Positions 6,137 through 7,622 of a stretch of DNA of 7,622 nt are shown in pieces; within the stretch, counting starts at the first letter, position 1, and every line of letters begins with the position of its first letter. The stretch lies in NCBI GenBank assembly GCA_937911445.1, contig CALDQY010000097.1:1-7622 (forward strand), read 5' to 3'. The DNA comes from an uncultured Rhodobiaceae bacterium (GTDB lineage: Archaea; Thermoplasmatota; Poseidoniia; Poseidoniales; Poseidoniaceae). Both the position numbers and the translations under genes were made by a program. The notes under the pieces are model-generated. The model did no database searches. It saw nothing but the letters and a program-made list of their open reading frames with translations, and was not told the DNA's origin.

Positions 6137-6808
6137 ATGAAGCGGAAGGAAAAAGCCGAGCGTATTCAAAAAATGCTTGAAGAATTGTATCCTAAGATAC
6201 CGGTTCCACTCGATCATGAGACGCCATTTCAATTGCTTATTGCAGTCCTCATGAGCGCACAGACGACCGATTTGAAAGTCAATCAAGTCACGCCAGAACT
6301 GTTCAAGCAAGGTCCGACACCTGAAAAAATGGCTTCACTAGAAGTTGCACACATCCAATCGATGATTCGCGAAGTTGGTCTTGCCCCGACGAAAGCCAAG
6401 AACATCAAGCGTTTGTCCGAACTCTTGCTCGAGCGTCATGATGGAGAGATTCCAAGCACATTTGAGGAGTTGGAAGATCTTCCTGGTGTTGGGCACAAGA
6501 CCGCTGGCGTCGTCCTCGCTCAAGCATTCGGTATTCCTGCATTCCCAATCGATACACACATTCACCGACTAGCCGCACGATGGGGCCTTTCCAATGGGCG
6601 AAATGTTGACCAGACGGAAAAGGACCTGAAAGCCGTTTTCCCAAAGAACGCATGGAACGACCTGCACCTGCAAATCATCTTCTTTGGTCGAGAGTACTGT
6701 CCTGCTCGTTACCACGACCTGTCGCAGTGTCCAATCTGTTCATGGGCTGCTACCAAGAAGCGTATCGCTGAAGAAGCCAAGATGAATCGGAAGAAGAAAT
6801 CAAAGTGA
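6137..6808 (+). CDS. nth: Endonuclease III, bifunctional DNA glycosylase/AP lyase, with a reduced cysteine motif
   Basis: This enzyme removes oxidised pyrimidines from DNA and nicks the resulting abasic site, starting base-excision repair. The protein is 223 residues, close to the roughly 211 of E. coli Nth. The helix-hairpin-helix LPGVGHK spans 115-121 and supplies the catalytic Lys121, and PIDTHIHR (137-144) supplies the catalytic Asp139. The N-terminal stretch ELLI/LLIAVLMSAQTTD type (33-45) matches the conserved core helix. The C-terminal cluster region differs from the classic Cx6Cx2Cx5C: only Cys188, Cys198 and Cys201 are present (Cx9Cx2C), no fourth cysteine follows, and the protein has no other cysteine. 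I have an unverified impression that some bacterial Nth proteins share a CPxCSW-type ending, so this may be a lineage variant and perhaps a sign of transfer rather than decay. The tail is Lys-rich. Its start follows the previous gene by 8 bases with a weak GGTGAT. Its 3' end overlaps the convergent gene by 9 bases. The identification is sure; cluster status is open. Confidence 0.95.
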   Translation: MKRKEKAERIQKMLEELYPKIPVPLDHETPFQLLIAVLMSAQTTDLKVNQVTPELFKQGPTPEKMASLEVAHIQSMIREVGLAPTKAKNIKRLSELLLERHDGEIPSTFEELEDLPGVGHKTAGVVLAQAFGIPAFPIDTHIHRLAARWGLSNGRNVDQTEKDLKAVFPKNAWNDLHLQIIFFGREYCPARYHDLSQCPICSWAATKKRIAEEAKMNRKKKSK

Positions 6809-7246
6809 GACACTGAGATTGAATCCTGAACCAATCAATTGCAACAACATGATGGTTCCCAGAATCAGCAACGTGATTCGAAGAGCAGGCGTTGTTGTAT
6901 CTTCATCGTAGGCTTCACGAACGAAAGCATAGCCAATGAGCCCAACACCAGCCATCCCAATAATGGTAGCAAATGTATCCATGAGCCGAACAAAATCATT
7001 GTGTTTTTCTTCTTCTATATCCATTCGATCTTGTAAGTCGGAACCGGTCAAGTTATCATAGTCTACTTCCGCTGGAGGTCCTGAAAAGTCTGGTAGAACG
7101 CTGACCATTCCAGCGATAAGGATAAGGATGACCCCAATCATCAGGAATTTGTGCAATGAGAACAAACCGCCTCCCATCATCGCTTGTTGGGGAGGCATGT
7201 ACATGGTCGTTGCAGGCTGGCTCGGTTGTTGTGCAGGTGGTTGCAT
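6800..7246 (-). CDS. Membrane protein with Pro/Gln-rich N-terminal tail, unknown function
   Basis: This 148-residue protein has no family I recognise. Residues 1-22 are rich in Pro, Gln and Met (MQPPAQQPSQ start, then MPPQQAMM), followed by a Gly-rich hinge. Hydrophobic helices are visible at about 33-52, 90-109 and 121-142. Between the first two lies a hydrophilic, strongly acidic segment (about 54-88) that includes EEEKH. The start at 7246 is preceded by GGTGATG seven bases upstream and by a TATA-like element about 25 bases upstream. It lies 35 bases downstream of the platform-like gene on the same strand, so they may be cotranscribed, and its end overlaps the nth 3' end by 9 bases on the other strand. 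The low-complexity tail resembles those of membrane proteins that dock cytoplasmic partners, but that is only a suggestion. The gene call is confident; the function is unknown. Confidence 0.8.
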   Translation of the reverse strand: MQPPAQQPSQPATTMYMPPQQAMMGGGLFSLHKFLMIGVILILIAGMVSVLPDFSGPPAEVDYDNLTGSDLQDRMDIEEEKHNDFVRLMDTFATIIGMAGVGLIGYAFVREAYDEDTTTPALRITLLILGTIMLLQLIGSGFNLSVSL

Positions 7247-7253
7247 GCTAACC

Positions 7254-7274
7254 CATCACCAACAAAGCATATAC
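7254..7274 (-). promoter_or_regulatory. TATA-like box and Shine-Dalgarno site before the 148-residue membrane gene
   Basis: On the minus strand GTATATG occupies 7274-7268, about 25 bases before the ATG at 7246, which is the archaeal TATA-box distance for a transcript starting near the start codon. GGTGATG occupies 7260-7254, seven bases before the ATG, a reasonable ribosome-binding site. The two signals imply different transcripts: the first a leaderless one, the second a longer message from the upstream gene. Either or both may operate. Confidence 0.45.
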
Positions 7275-7281
7275 TCTTTTT

Positions 7282-7622
7282 CTACACTCCGAAGAAGGAA
7301 GATGCACCTTCAAGGAGAACGGCTGTAATCCAAGAGGTGATTCCTGCAATCCACAGCAACTGGATAGCCTGGCCTGCAGCACTTGTTTTCCCACCACCAC
7401 GAAGACGTGTTGCAATGGCTGAAACGGCAATGATTTGTCCTAGAATGAGGATGGATACAATGATCTTGAACATTCGAATGTTGTCTTCAACAGAAGAGGC
7501 ATCTTCCATGACAGGTAGGGCAATACCGCTACCGAAGTCCTGCAATGCACCCACATCCGTCGAAGCAAGTCCGGTCGCAACACCGGCAATTGCTTCACCG
7601 AGTTGCAGAACAATCGAGATGG
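7282..7622 (-). CDS. C-terminal part of a probable ArlJ/TadC-type platform protein, truncated by the right window edge
   Basis: The frame is open from the window edge for 112 residues to a TAG at 7282-7284. There is a GTG at 7554, but the coding character continues upstream of it without a stop, so I treat this as a gene whose N-terminal part lies outside the window. Two hydrophobic helices are visible, at about 53-70 and 83-103 of the visible part, joined by TRLRGGGKTSAAGQAI. The arrangement of a helix containing GQ, a Gly-rich basic loop, an SAxG element and a final helix is what I recall from the C-terminus of archaeal T2SSF-domain proteins (ArlJ/FlaJ, TadC). These form the membrane platform of archaella and type IV pilus-like machines. 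This match is from memory and moderate only; an unrelated multi-helix membrane protein is possible. The next gene downstream, a small Pro/Gln-rich membrane protein, is 35 bases away and may belong to the same unit. Confidence 0.5.
   Translation of the reverse strand, partial: ISIVLQLGEAIAGVATGLASTDVGALQDFGSGIALPVMEDASSVEDNIRMFKIIVSILILGQIIAVSAIATRLRGGGKTSAAGQAIQLLWIAGITSWITAVLLEGASSFFGV

Overview
This window reads as a compact, gene-dense genome of roughly balanced base composition. It most likely comes from an uncultured archaeon, and a marine Thermoplasmatota lineage such as Poseidoniales (Marine Group II) is my best guess. That placement is inference. It rests on the combination of a lipobox-bearing surface lipoprotein, a membrane pyrophosphatase, a PHP-containing family X DNA polymerase, several small orphan membrane proteins, what looks like the C-terminal end of an ArlJ/TadC-type platform protein, and two start regions without a Shine-Dalgarno site that could be leaderless. 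No rRNA, tRNA, CRISPR array, insertion sequence or phage gene is visible.

Left part (1-3217). Two genes lie on the minus strand: hppA, a potassium-dependent-type membrane pyrophosphatase, and 50 bases downstream a lipoprotein gene that runs off the left edge. An inverted repeat spans the hppA stop codon. A spacer of about 150 bases separates hppA from a divergent small NifU-like iron-sulfur scaffold gene on the plus strand.

Middle (3218-3940). The NifU-like gene ends exactly where a convergent three-helix membrane protein gene ends. A 75-base divergent spacer then separates that membrane gene from polX.

Repair cluster (3941-6808). On the plus strand, polX, a 68-residue two-helix membrane protein and nth (endonuclease III) follow each other with spacers of 37 and 8 bases, which suggests one transcript. 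PolX (gap filling plus PHP-domain end processing) and Nth (glycosylase/AP lyase) fit a base-excision-repair unit. Two details stand out: PolX appears to have glutamine where the third catalytic aspartate of the palm is expected, and Nth keeps only three cysteines of the usual four-cysteine cluster motif.

Right part (6800-7622). Two minus-strand genes converge on nth with a 9-base overlap. One is a small membrane protein with a Pro/Gln-rich N-terminal tail. Upstream of it is a gene truncated by the right edge whose C-terminus resembles archaeal type II/IV secretion or archaellum platform proteins.

I see no clearly new multi-gene defence or mobile system here. The best leads are the altered PolX palm, the altered Nth cluster motif, the PolX-membrane protein-Nth arrangement, and the pairing of the platform-like gene with the Pro/Gln-rich membrane protein.
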